Shown here in pieces: positions 1 through 5,660 of a DNA stretch of 6,169 bases. Below the pieces are notes generated by a model. That model was not told where the DNA came from, did not search any database, and saw only the letters and a program-made list of their open reading frames with translations. The DNA is from Candidatus Microgenomates bacterium (lineage in GTDB: Bacteria; Patescibacteriota; Microgenomatia; UBA1406; GWC2-37-13). Positions within the stretch are counted from its first letter, which is position 1; each line of letters begins with the position of its first letter. The stretch spans positions 1 through 6,169 of the forward strand of contig JACOTV010000076.1 of NCBI GenBank assembly GCA_016178125.1, written 5' to 3'. Position numbers and translations under genes: made by a program.

Positions 1-441
1 ATGACCCGAAGTATTATAAGAACCGCAGACTGGCAAGACGAAGATACGCTTCTTATCGCGGCGTCACGAGCGACCCCGTGGAGTGCGCGTGCTCGAAACA
101 ATGTGGGGGGAGTTTATGTTCGGCATAAAGATTACGCGCATGCCATTGAAGAATTTAAAGCATCTCTTGCGCTTGAGCCCGATTACCCGGAGATAGAATA
201 TAATCTGGCCAATTGCTATTACCTTACCGGAAATCGTAACGAGGCGATTAAGTACTATCTCTTAGCGCTTAAACACAATCCTCGTCTGTGGAGATCGCAT
301 ACAAACTTGGGGAAGATGTACATGATGTCAACGAAAGAATACCAAAAGGCGATCCCCCACCTTAAGGAATCTCTTAAAAATGATCCGTCGGACACAACGG
401 TACAAGAACTGCTTAAAGTGGCTCAGGAAAATAAGGAGTGA
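1..441 (+). CDS. TPR-containing C-terminal part of a TMTC-like membrane glycosyltransferase (5' truncated)
   Basis: Open from the first base to TGA at 439-441 (146 codons visible). Three tandem tetratricopeptide repeats are seen at about residues 30-63, 64-97 and 98-132, with the usual pattern (NNVGGVY, DYAHAIEEF, LEPDY; YNLANCYYLTGN, EAIKYY; TNLGKMY, YQKAIPHLKESL, DP). The segment before them (TRSIIRTADWQDEDTL, then P-x-SARARNN) resembles the linker that in TMTC-family (DUF1736-type) proteins joins a multi-span membrane domain to cytoplasm- or lumen-facing TPRs. The ATG at base 1 is therefore probably an internal methionine, and most of the protein, including any catalytic part, lies to the left. 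Eukaryotic TMTC proteins are O-mannosyltransferases using dolichyl-phosphate mannose; the same role here is inference. It could instead be another membrane protein with a TPR tail. It converges on the radical SAM gene, with the two stop codons directly adjacent and no space for a separate terminator. Confidence 0.8.
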   Translation: MTRSIIRTADWQDEDTLLIAASRATPWSARARNNVGGVYVRHKDYAHAIEEFKASLALEPDYPEIEYNLANCYYLTGNRNEAIKYYLLALKHNPRLWRSHTNLGKMYMMSTKEYQKAIPHLKESLKNDPSDTTVQELLKVAQENKE

Positions 442-2184
442 TTATAGATTCACCGCGCTGTCTGCCAGCTTGATTGCCGCCTTTTCGGCGTCGACTGAAG
501 TTTTGGGGCTGAAGAATGGTTTGCTTAGTTTACTTGCGGCATTTTTCCAGAAGGTAAGCGAATACTTGTTTACCTTGGTTTGGTTTGGATCAAAGTCTAA
601 AAGATGTCCCATGAGCTTTTTACCCATATAAAAGAGGTACATAAAGTCGTGGGGGCTGCGGATGCTTAAGATCTTGCGACCAATATATTGAGGAGTCATG
701 AAAGCTGAGTATAGTTCCTGCTCGAGTTCATATATTTTCTTAATGGGAAACGGTGTTTTCATGACCGCTTGTCGCATGTCGAATTTATCATAGTCGTCGG
801 TCAAGAGCCATCCTTTTTCTTTGCATTCTTTGTAAAGAGGCGTCCCTGGATACGGAATTACGATCGTTGCTTGCATTGTTTCGTAATACCCTTTTTTAAA
901 TGCATATTTTGCGATTGCGATCGTGCGCTGAGCATCTTTCAGGGATTCCCAGGGATACCCAAGCATAATGGTGATATGTGGATCAAGCCCCGCCTTACGC
1001 GCCATGCGTGGTCCATTTATGGCGTCGACCTCTTTGGTTCCCTTATCGAGTTTATCGAGGGTTTTCTGATTGCCCGACTCCATACCGTACAAAATAAATC
1101 TGAAACGAGCCTTGCCCAATAGGTTATAGTATTCCTGATTCAGTGCATTAAACCGCATGTTGCATCCATAACGAACTTTTTTGTTATAGCCACTCTCTAT
1201 GAGAAGTTCGCAGAACCGTTTGAGCTTGGGGCCGATGAACATGGTGCCTGCATCGTCGAAGATTTCTTTAATGCCGTAGTTGTCAACGACATGTTTGACT
1301 TCGGCAAACAGTCGTTCGGGCGAAAAGCTACGGTATGATCCTATGGGGTTGATGGTATGATCCCATACACAAAACGTGCAGCGGTTCCACCAACAGTCGC
1401 GCCCTGAATACATGTAGGTTGCGGGGGTGTATTTGTAGTTTCCGTTTTCGTAGGCATAGAGCTCCCATTTGGTAAGGTCACGATCGACAAATGGAAGGGT
1501 GTCGAGGTTATGGCGAAGTGAGGCTGGTCCACTGTTTGCAACCTTTACCCCATTTTTGAGCTTGGCGATTCCTGCGGGTTTGGCGGTAATGTCTTTGTCG
1601 GTTACGCGCCAGTAGACTCCCCCTTCAAGCGGCTCTCCCTTATATATATGATTGAGCAGATTAACCGAGACAAAGTCGTAGTCGCCGCCTGTTATTGCAT
1701 AGTCCACGTTACTGTTTTCAAAGAGTTCGAGGGGAAGGTAGCTCACATGATCGCCTACCCATATGAGTTTGAGGTACGGAAGTTTTTGCTTCAGATCATT
1801 AATCTGTTTCCAGTGAGTTTTAACTATTGGCGACTTTGTTTCGACCATTAAATAGTCAGCGCCGGTCGCGGCCAGCTCATCGACCCATTCGTCATATTCC
1901 TTGCGTTCTGAAATACCGTCCATCCAATATACTTTGTAGCCATTGTGCTGTAAGTTCGATGCTGCATATGCGGGGACCATGGGGTAAATATAGGTTGGCG
2001 CATTGAAGTATTGAAATTGACGATTCTGGGAAAGCAAGGCCACGCCTTTTTTAGACTTAATCGGTGCGTACCCTACGACGATTACGACATCCTTTGTCTT
2101 TTTGATAGGAACACCACGGGTGTTCACTTTCCTGAGAAGGCCGGTTGTGGTACGTTTAGGCGAAGCAGATTTTTTAGCAACCAT
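442..2184 (-). CDS. B12-binding-domain radical SAM protein
   Basis: About 580 residues. Numbering here is from the ATG at 2184. Residues about 30-185 look like the Rossmann-type cobalamin-binding domain of BchE-like radical SAM enzymes: VVIVVGYAP, then AASNLQHNGYKVYWMDG, GADYLMVETKSP, KLIWVGDHVSYLP and VDYAITGGD. The DxHxxG motif for base-off B12 is not seen, so cobalamin binding is unproven. The radical SAM core follows: C264-WWNR-C269-TF-C272, which is CX4CX2C rather than CX3CX2C. After it come IKEIFDDAGTMF, the GMESGNQ segment (GxE, SAM ribose region) and IVIPYPGTPLY, typical of this superfamily. A basic C-terminal region of about 80 residues is unassigned. The enzyme should cleave SAM to a 5'-deoxyadenosyl radical or transfer methyl groups; the substrate is unknown. 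It is last in a flippase/glycosyltransferase cluster, directly after a ferredoxin that could reduce its cluster. The open frame extends to TTG at 2202, with ATGs at 2190 and 2184. I prefer 2184 because a promoter-like element at 2193-2221 overlaps the longer starts. No Shine-Dalgarno is seen. Confidence 0.9.
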   Translation of the reverse strand: MVAKKSASPKRTTTGLLRKVNTRGVPIKKTKDVVIVVGYAPIKSKKGVALLSQNRQFQYFNAPTYIYPMVPAYAASNLQHNGYKVYWMDGISERKEYDEWVDELAATGADYLMVETKSPIVKTHWKQINDLKQKLPYLKLIWVGDHVSYLPLELFENSNVDYAITGGDYDFVSVNLLNHIYKGEPLEGGVYWRVTDKDITAKPAGIAKLKNGVKVANSGPASLRHNLDTLPFVDRDLTKWELYAYENGNYKYTPATYMYSGRDCWWNRCTFCVWDHTINPIGSYRSFSPERLFAEVKHVVDNYGIKEIFDDAGTMFIGPKLKRFCELLIESGYNKKVRYGCNMRFNALNQEYYNLLGKARFRFILYGMESGNQKTLDKLDKGTKEVDAINGPRMARKAGLDPHITIMLGYPWESLKDAQRTIAIAKYAFKKGYYETMQATIVIPYPGTPLYKECKEKGWLLTDDYDKFDMRQAVMKTPFPIKKIYELEQELYSAFMTPQYIGRKILSIRSPHDFMYLFYMGKKLMGHLLDFDPNQTKVNKYSLTFWKNAASKLSKPFFSPKTSVDAEKAAIKLADSAVNL

Positions 2185-2192
2185 GCCCATAT

Positions 2193-2221
2193 AGTATTGC
2201 AAGCGCGAATCGAAAAGTCAA
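2193..2221 (-). promoter_or_regulatory. Predicted promoter of the radical SAM gene, near-leaderless
   Basis: On the minus strand, TTGACT (2221-2216, five of six matches to the -35 consensus) is followed by a 17-nt spacer and AATACT (2198-2193, four of six to the -10 consensus). A TGc immediately before the hexamer gives an extended -10. Transcription would begin near the G at 2187-2186, only two or three bases before ATG 2184. It lies in the gap after the ferredoxin stop, so the radical SAM gene may be transcribed separately as well as by read-through. Prediction from consensus only. Confidence 0.55.
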
Positions 2222-2243
2222 CACAAACAGAGCGTAATTGCTG

Positions 2244-2507
2244 TTATTTTGGATATACTTTTTTGCCTTTTTGAAAAACCTCGATTGCAACAACAGGACA
2301 TGACTGTGCGGCAGCGATTATTTTTTCCAAGCGATCCCACTCGCCATTTTTGGCAATAGCAATGTTGTCTTCGTCTAAATCGAATGTGCTTGGCGCATAG
2401 ACGATGCAAGTTGCTGCACCAATGCATAAGTCGCGGATAATACGGACTTCGATATCACCTTTTTTAACGATGTCGATATTTTTTCGAGCGGCTTTTTTAG
2501 CGGGCAT
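2244..2507 (-). CDS. Small [3Fe-4S]/[4Fe-4S]-type ferredoxin with CxxAxxC motif
   Basis: An 87-residue protein. The core (C28-IGAAT-C34, then AP-S-TFDLDEDN and AAQSC70-P71) is that of single-cluster ferredoxins. It is closest in pattern to the three-cysteine ferredoxins (CxxAxxC ... CP) that often serve cytochromes P450 in actinobacteria. The residue that would be the second cluster cysteine is Ala31, and no other cysteine exists, so a [3Fe-4S] cluster, or a [4Fe-4S] cluster with a non-protein fourth ligand, is expected. The N-terminus (MPAKKAARKN) is a basic extension ahead of the domain. The protein is cytoplasmic, with no signal or membrane segment. ATG 2507 overlaps the end of the upstream glycosyltransferase by 11 nt. 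No Shine-Dalgarno or -10 box precedes it (the upstream bases are A-rich), which suggests translational coupling. Its position directly before a radical SAM gene suggests that it donates electrons to that enzyme; this is inference, and a general redox role is possible. Confidence 0.88.
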   Translation of the reverse strand: MPAKKAARKNIDIVKKGDIEVRIIRDLCIGAATCIVYAPSTFDLDEDNIAIAKNGEWDRLEKIIAAAQSCPVVAIEVFQKGKKVYPK

Positions 2508-3534
2508 AAATACTTTTGTTTTTGTTAATTCCTTTGGAAAATCCTTTTATAAACATTATTCCATACACTACATGTGTGAGTACCAGGACAAGTGCCGATC
2601 CGAGTGCGATTATAGGGTTCAACGCGTTGAAAACGGATCGAACTATCAAATAAGCCAATAGTATACCGTACAGACAAAGAGGAAGTAAAGCAATTGTCAG
2701 AGGTATCCCAACGAGCGCAATCCGTAAAAAATACATCGCTAAAAAGATCGTAAGTGCCAGTAAATATAATACAAAGAGCGTTGGAATCAAGTATGCCAGG
2801 CTTCGCGAGTTTTTATCGCCATGCGCAAAAAAAGCGCCGCGGTGGAAGCCGTAATTTGCGTGCTGCTTGAGGTATCCTTTCAGGTCGGCGCGGCGATGAT
2901 GATACACCAGGACTGCGGGATCGTAGTAGATCGTGCCTTTTTCCTTCTCGATAATGTCGTTGCATAATTTACTGTCTTCTCCCGGCCAGTAATCGCTATT
3001 AAATCCTCCGAGTTTTTTAAACGTTTTTTTTGAAATTAAAAAATTCATTGATGGATAGTCATCGACGTATCGAGCGGACTGTTGTATGAATCGATACGTA
3101 TACCCACCCGCCCCAACAGCACTTGTGAGGACTTGGTTAAATATGTTCTCCCAAATAGTAGTTTTTTTGGGAAGTATCCCTGGGCCACATACCACCGTCA
3201 CTTTTTTGGTATTAAAAATGCGTACGGCGTTTTCAATCCAGTGCTGATCTGGGTATGCATCGTCGTCGAGAAATGCAATGATTTCGCCTTTTGCGTTTTG
3301 TACGCCGATGTCACGCTTTTGAGCAGGACGCGTCACCTTCCCCGTCGGAATGATGCGGAGCCACTTATATTCCTTAAGAAGCGACAAATCGTATTGAGAA
3401 TGCTCATTGGGAAGAACAAGTACTTCGATGTTTTTATATGTTTGTTTTGCGAGCTCGGGAATATTCTCATGCAGCAAATAGTAGCTGAGTTGCTTAACGG
3501 GAATGATTATAGATACCTTTGGCGCCTTGTTCAT
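2497..3534 (-). CDS. Family 2 glycosyltransferase with three C-terminal membrane segments
   Basis: A 345-residue protein. Residues about 5-215 form a GT-A fold catalytic domain. VSIIIPVKQ opens the nucleotide-sugar domain. KRDIGVQNAKGEIIAFLDDD carries the metal-binding Asp90-Asp91-Asp92. The block SMNFLISKKTFKKLGGFN and GEDSKLC (Glu186-Asp187, the usual acceptor-side catalytic region) follow, then the closing motif YHHRR at 211-215. Hydrophobic segments at about 248-270, 274-298 and 307-329 should anchor the domain on the cytoplasmic face of the membrane. Such enzymes are inverting transferases acting on lipid-linked or polysaccharide acceptors; donor and acceptor are unknown here. ATG 3534 shares one base with the TAA of the preceding glycosyltransferase (TAATG on the minus strand), a classical coupling arrangement, and no Shine-Dalgarno is visible. 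All catalytic landmarks are intact, so it should be active. Confidence 0.92.
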   Translation of the reverse strand: MNKAPKVSIIIPVKQLSYYLLHENIPELAKQTYKNIEVLVLPNEHSQYDLSLLKEYKWLRIIPTGKVTRPAQKRDIGVQNAKGEIIAFLDDDAYPDQHWIENAVRIFNTKKVTVVCGPGILPKKTTIWENIFNQVLTSAVGAGGYTYRFIQQSARYVDDYPSMNFLISKKTFKKLGGFNSDYWPGEDSKLCNDIIEKEKGTIYYDPAVLVYHHRRADLKGYLKQHANYGFHRGAFFAHGDKNSRSLAYLIPTLFVLYLLALTIFLAMYFLRIALVGIPLTIALLPLCLYGILLAYLIVRSVFNALNPIIALGSALVLVLTHVVYGIMFIKGFSKGINKNKSIYAR

Positions 3535-4328
3535 TAACGGGTCTTTGCGAGTTTTAACTGTTTCTTTTGAACCTTACGAGCTGACTTGTGGTAATGTCTG
3601 GTGAAGTTCTTGCGATAATAGATCGCCAAGGTATCCATAATGATTCCTTGAATTGCCTTAAGCGTTGCCGCCGATGTAACCGAGGCCAAGTGGTAATCGA
3701 GTTTTATAGGTGCCTCATAAATGCGCGTAAACCCCATCGTATCGGCGGCGACGAGTATCTCAAGATCACCTGCGAATTGACGCTCTTTAAGCCGGGGCAA
3801 AATAGTTTCTAGAGTTTTCTTACGAAATATTTTTATTCCCGCCTGGGTATCTTTTACTTTGATAGAAAACATAAACTTGACGAGATAATAATATCCGTAG
3901 CTCAGTACTTTGCGTGCGGCGGGGTATTTCACTTGTGAAGCCGCATGGCGCTTTGAGCCCACGATAACATCGGCGTTGTACCATTCCATATGCTCAAGAA
4001 GCATTGATATGCCATTTGGATGAATCTCCATTCCTGAATCCATAAACATTACGTAGTCGCCTTTTGCCTTAGACATACCTAAGCGTATTGCGTAAGCTTT
4101 ACCTTGATTTTTTATATACGCAATCGTTTTTAGTTTCGGGATGTTTGCCTTCTTAATGATCTTCAATGAATTGTCGATCATCCCGTCGACAACGGCGATT
4201 ATTTCATAGTCGTATTTAATATTGTCGAGCGCTGTTTTAATGTGACGAAGATTGCGGACAATTGTTTTTTCTTGCTTATAAATGGGGATGATGATACTTA
4301 CGAAGTGATCAGACCTTCTTTTTTCCAT
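3534..4328 (-). CDS. DPM1-like family 2 glycosyltransferase with a DSG metal motif
   Basis: About 264 residues from ATG 4328. The fold is GT-A, in the polyprenyl-phosphate sugar synthase (DPM1-like) style: VSIIIPIYKQEKTI, then YEIIAVVDGMIDNS, NQGKAYAIRLGM, KGDYVMFMDSG, the VIVGSKRH block, VKDTQAGIKIFRK, and GDLEILVAAD. The family's DxD position reads Asp-Ser-Gly (residues 97-99) followed by MEIHPNG. From memory, related uncharacterised bacterial proteins carry D-A-G at this site, so this may be a subfamily trait and not damage. The C-terminus is very basic (RKVQKKQLKLAKTR) and no membrane segment is seen, so membrane association would be peripheral. A likely role is transfer of a sugar to a polyprenyl phosphate; the sugar is unknown. 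The frame extends upstream to ATG 4337 and TTG 4367. I chose 4328 because a perfect TATAAT ends 7 nt before it. A GGAG sits 3 nt before it, which is too close for normal use. It overlaps the flippase end by 20 nt (29 nt if 4337 is used). Confidence 0.88.
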   Translation of the reverse strand: MEKRRSDHFVSIIIPIYKQEKTIVRNLRHIKTALDNIKYDYEIIAVVDGMIDNSLKIIKKANIPKLKTIAYIKNQGKAYAIRLGMSKAKGDYVMFMDSGMEIHPNGISMLLEHMEWYNADVIVGSKRHAASQVKYPAARKVLSYGYYYLVKFMFSIKVKDTQAGIKIFRKKTLETILPRLKERQFAGDLEILVAADTMGFTRIYEAPIKLDYHLASVTSAATLKAIQGIIMDTLAIYYRKNFTRHYHKSARKVQKKQLKLAKTR

Positions 4329-5589
4329 TCGCTCCATTATAGAAAAACATATGGCCGTATGCAACAAGATAAAGCACTAATACACCCAGTGAAAAATATA
4401 CGTTCAAGGAGATTAAAGATCCCAGTGTGCGCGGCACAGTAACAACAAGATACAAATATATCGGAATAAGGACACAGAGCATAAGCGAATAGTTACTACT
4501 TTTTGCAAGGAAGTAATTATTAACAAACGTAATAGTGGTATAAAACGTTCCAAACATACTCGCCGATCCCATGTAGGGTGAAACTGCATCGAACTTATTG
4601 CCGAATAATATATGAATTGCGAATAGTGAAAAATAGCGGTAAAAAATATAACTCACGATACCGATTATTGTGAGTATACCGAGTGAAAAGGTAAGGATCC
4701 GTTCATGACTTTTCTTAGATGTTGTATCTGAGAAGAATATAAAACTCACCAGTGATAGCGGACCCGTAAAGTACAGTATTATTTTTGCAAACAAGCTCCA
4801 TGAACTATAAATGCCTGCAGACTCGGGGCTAAAGAATTTCTTAACAAAAATAATATCCAGATTGTTTAACAGTGTTATCGCAAGAATCGAAAAAAATGTC
4901 GTAATAACATATCGATTCAAAAGCGCATGGGTAAGACGCTTGTTCAATTTGTCGGTAAGATGTATTTTATGTGTTTGGCGGCGTTTAAGAATTATGTATG
5001 ACGATACGAATGGAATTATCGCCGAAAGCAGGAGAAATGCTATAACTGTTCCTATTCCCCCACCTGCAGTAAGCACTAATATACCTCCTGAGAGTTTGAG
5101 CGACGAGGTAATAATATTGATGAGAGATATCCAAAAAAATAGAAGAAGCCCTTGAAGCACTGATCCATAGAATGCACCGACGAAAATAAGTACGACATAT
5201 GGTATAAGGGCATATCCGACAACGGGTGATAAGTTAGTGAGTCGTGGCACGAACGGTATTATGATCGCAAGCGGAATAAACAGAAACCACCACTTACGCA
5301 CCTTAGAAAAAAACCAATCCTGAAGAGCCGCAGCAAAACGTGCTGCATTTTCTCCTTTTGACCCGATTTTATTGATGACCGCAAGAGACATAACCGACAT
5401 AGGGATCGAAAGAACAACAGTATAGGAAAGCATCGCGGTTATCTCGCCAAATCCTGTGGGCCCCAATGCTCGCGCGGCAAGCACGTTAAAGAAGTAGTTA
5501 AGAACATTTGCTATGAGCGTGGTTGTCGTAAGTAATGCGCTCCCCTTTATAAAATCATTTCTCAATAATCCACGGATCGTTTTCCTCAT
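4309..5589 (-). CDS. MOP-superfamily flippase (Wzx-like polysaccharide or lipid-linked sugar exporter)
   Basis: A 426-residue, almost wholly hydrophobic protein with about 12 predicted membrane spans (roughly 13-36, 46-71, 98-115, 121-142, 143-163, 167-200 in one or two spans, 228-249, 264-286, 298-316, 344-361, 367-386, 391-413). The N-terminal hallmark of the polysaccharide transporter families (PF01943/PF13440 type) is present: KGSALLTTTTLIANVLNYFF, then AARALGPTGFGEI. The mid-protein signature NNLDIIFVKKFFSPESAGIY is equally typical. Members flip undecaprenyl-linked oligosaccharides or related lipids across the cytoplasmic membrane; the cargo here is presumably made by the two downstream glycosyltransferases. 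Length is normal to slightly short and no break is seen. It is the first gene of the minus-strand cluster. ATG 5589 lacks a Shine-Dalgarno but is preceded at 7 nt by TATACT, indicating a leaderless mRNA. The TGA stop shows that UGA is a stop in this genome. Confidence 0.92.
   Translation of the reverse strand: MRKTIRGLLRNDFIKGSALLTTTTLIANVLNYFFNVLAARALGPTGFGEITAMLSYTVVLSIPMSVMSLAVINKIGSKGENAARFAAALQDWFFSKVRKWWFLFIPLAIIIPFVPRLTNLSPVVGYALIPYVVLIFVGAFYGSVLQGLLLFFWISLINIITSSLKLSGGILVLTAGGGIGTVIAFLLLSAIIPFVSSYIILKRRQTHKIHLTDKLNKRLTHALLNRYVITTFFSILAITLLNNLDIIFVKKFFSPESAGIYSSWSLFAKIILYFTGPLSLVSFIFFSDTTSKKSHERILTFSLGILTIIGIVSYIFYRYFSLFAIHILFGNKFDAVSPYMGSASMFGTFYTTITFVNNYFLAKSSNYSLMLCVLIPIYLYLVVTVPRTLGSLISLNVYFSLGVLVLYLVAYGHMFFYNGANGKKKV
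4336..4364 (-). promoter_or_regulatory. Predicted internal promoter of the DPM1-like glycosyltransferase gene
   Basis: On the minus strand TATAAT (4341-4336, full -10 consensus) lies inside the flippase coding end, with TTGCAT (4364-4359, only the TTG matches strongly) 17 nt upstream. Counting seven bases on predicts a start at about 4329, one base before ATG 4328. The hexamer also encodes Tyr-Asn of the flippase, so chance is possible. The identical spacing at the flippase start supports it. Confidence 0.4.
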
Positions 5590-5596
5590 TTTGTAC

Positions 5597-5625
5597 AGTA
5601 TATATGAAGTTCGATGAAATGGTAA
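5597..5625 (-). promoter_or_regulatory. Predicted promoter of the flippase cluster, leaderless
   Basis: On the minus strand TATACT (5602-5597, five of six to the -10 consensus) is preceded, after a 17-nt spacer, by TTACCA (5625-5620, four of six to the -35 consensus). The predicted first base, 5590, is directly before ATG 5589, so the mRNA would have essentially no 5' leader. There is no Shine-Dalgarno before that ATG. This should be the main promoter of the five-gene cluster. A TGTACA palindrome (5592-5597) touches the box and could be an operator, but is short enough to be chance. Confidence 0.5.
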
Positions 5626-5643
5626 TTTTAAGGGGCTGAAAAA

Positions 5644-5652
5644 TGATAGAAT
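5644..5652 (+). promoter_or_regulatory. Predicted extended -10 promoter element of pyruvate kinase
   Basis: TGATAGAAT fits the extended -10 pattern (TGn plus TATAAT with one mismatch). It ends 8 nt before ATG 5661 and would start transcription near 5659, two bases ahead of the codon. No good -35 hexamer is seen 16-18 nt upstream (AATTTT at 5624-5629), as is usual for extended -10 promoters. It stands back to back with the flippase promoter in the 71-bp divergent gap. The competing reading is that ATG 5643, preceded by TAAGGGG at 5629-5635, is a leadered start. Confidence 0.4.
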
Positions 5653-5660
5653 ATCCTATT

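Noticed and set aside
457..469. GCTG-tctgc-CAGC hairpin just after the TPR stop, as a possible terminator.
   Set aside because: The stem is only four base pairs, the following bases (TTGATT) are not a T-run, and it lies inside the radical SAM coding region.
2185..2202. Longer radical SAM start at TTG 2202 (or ATG 2190).
   Set aside because: These codons overlap the predicted -10 box and lie before or at the predicted transcription start. No Shine-Dalgarno supports them, and the added residues match nothing I recognise.
2224..2243. AACAG...CTGTT inverted repeat after the ferredoxin stop, as a possible terminator.
   Set aside because: The five-base-pair AT-rich stem has a long loop and no T-run; it is more likely chance next to the radical SAM promoter.
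3082..3537. Plus-strand open frame of about 151 codons opposite the second glycosyltransferase.
   Set aside because: It is antisense to intact GT-A motifs, shows no domain-like pattern and has no promoter or Shine-Dalgarno.
4309..4328. A AAA AAG heptamer in the last codons of the flippase (GGA AAA AAG), a classical -1 frameshift slippery site, next to the overlapping glycosyltransferase start.
   Set aside because: A -1 shift ends after six codons and does not enter the glycosyltransferase frame (that would need +1 or -2). No stimulating hairpin or upstream Shine-Dalgarno is seen, and a lysine-rich end explains the A-run.
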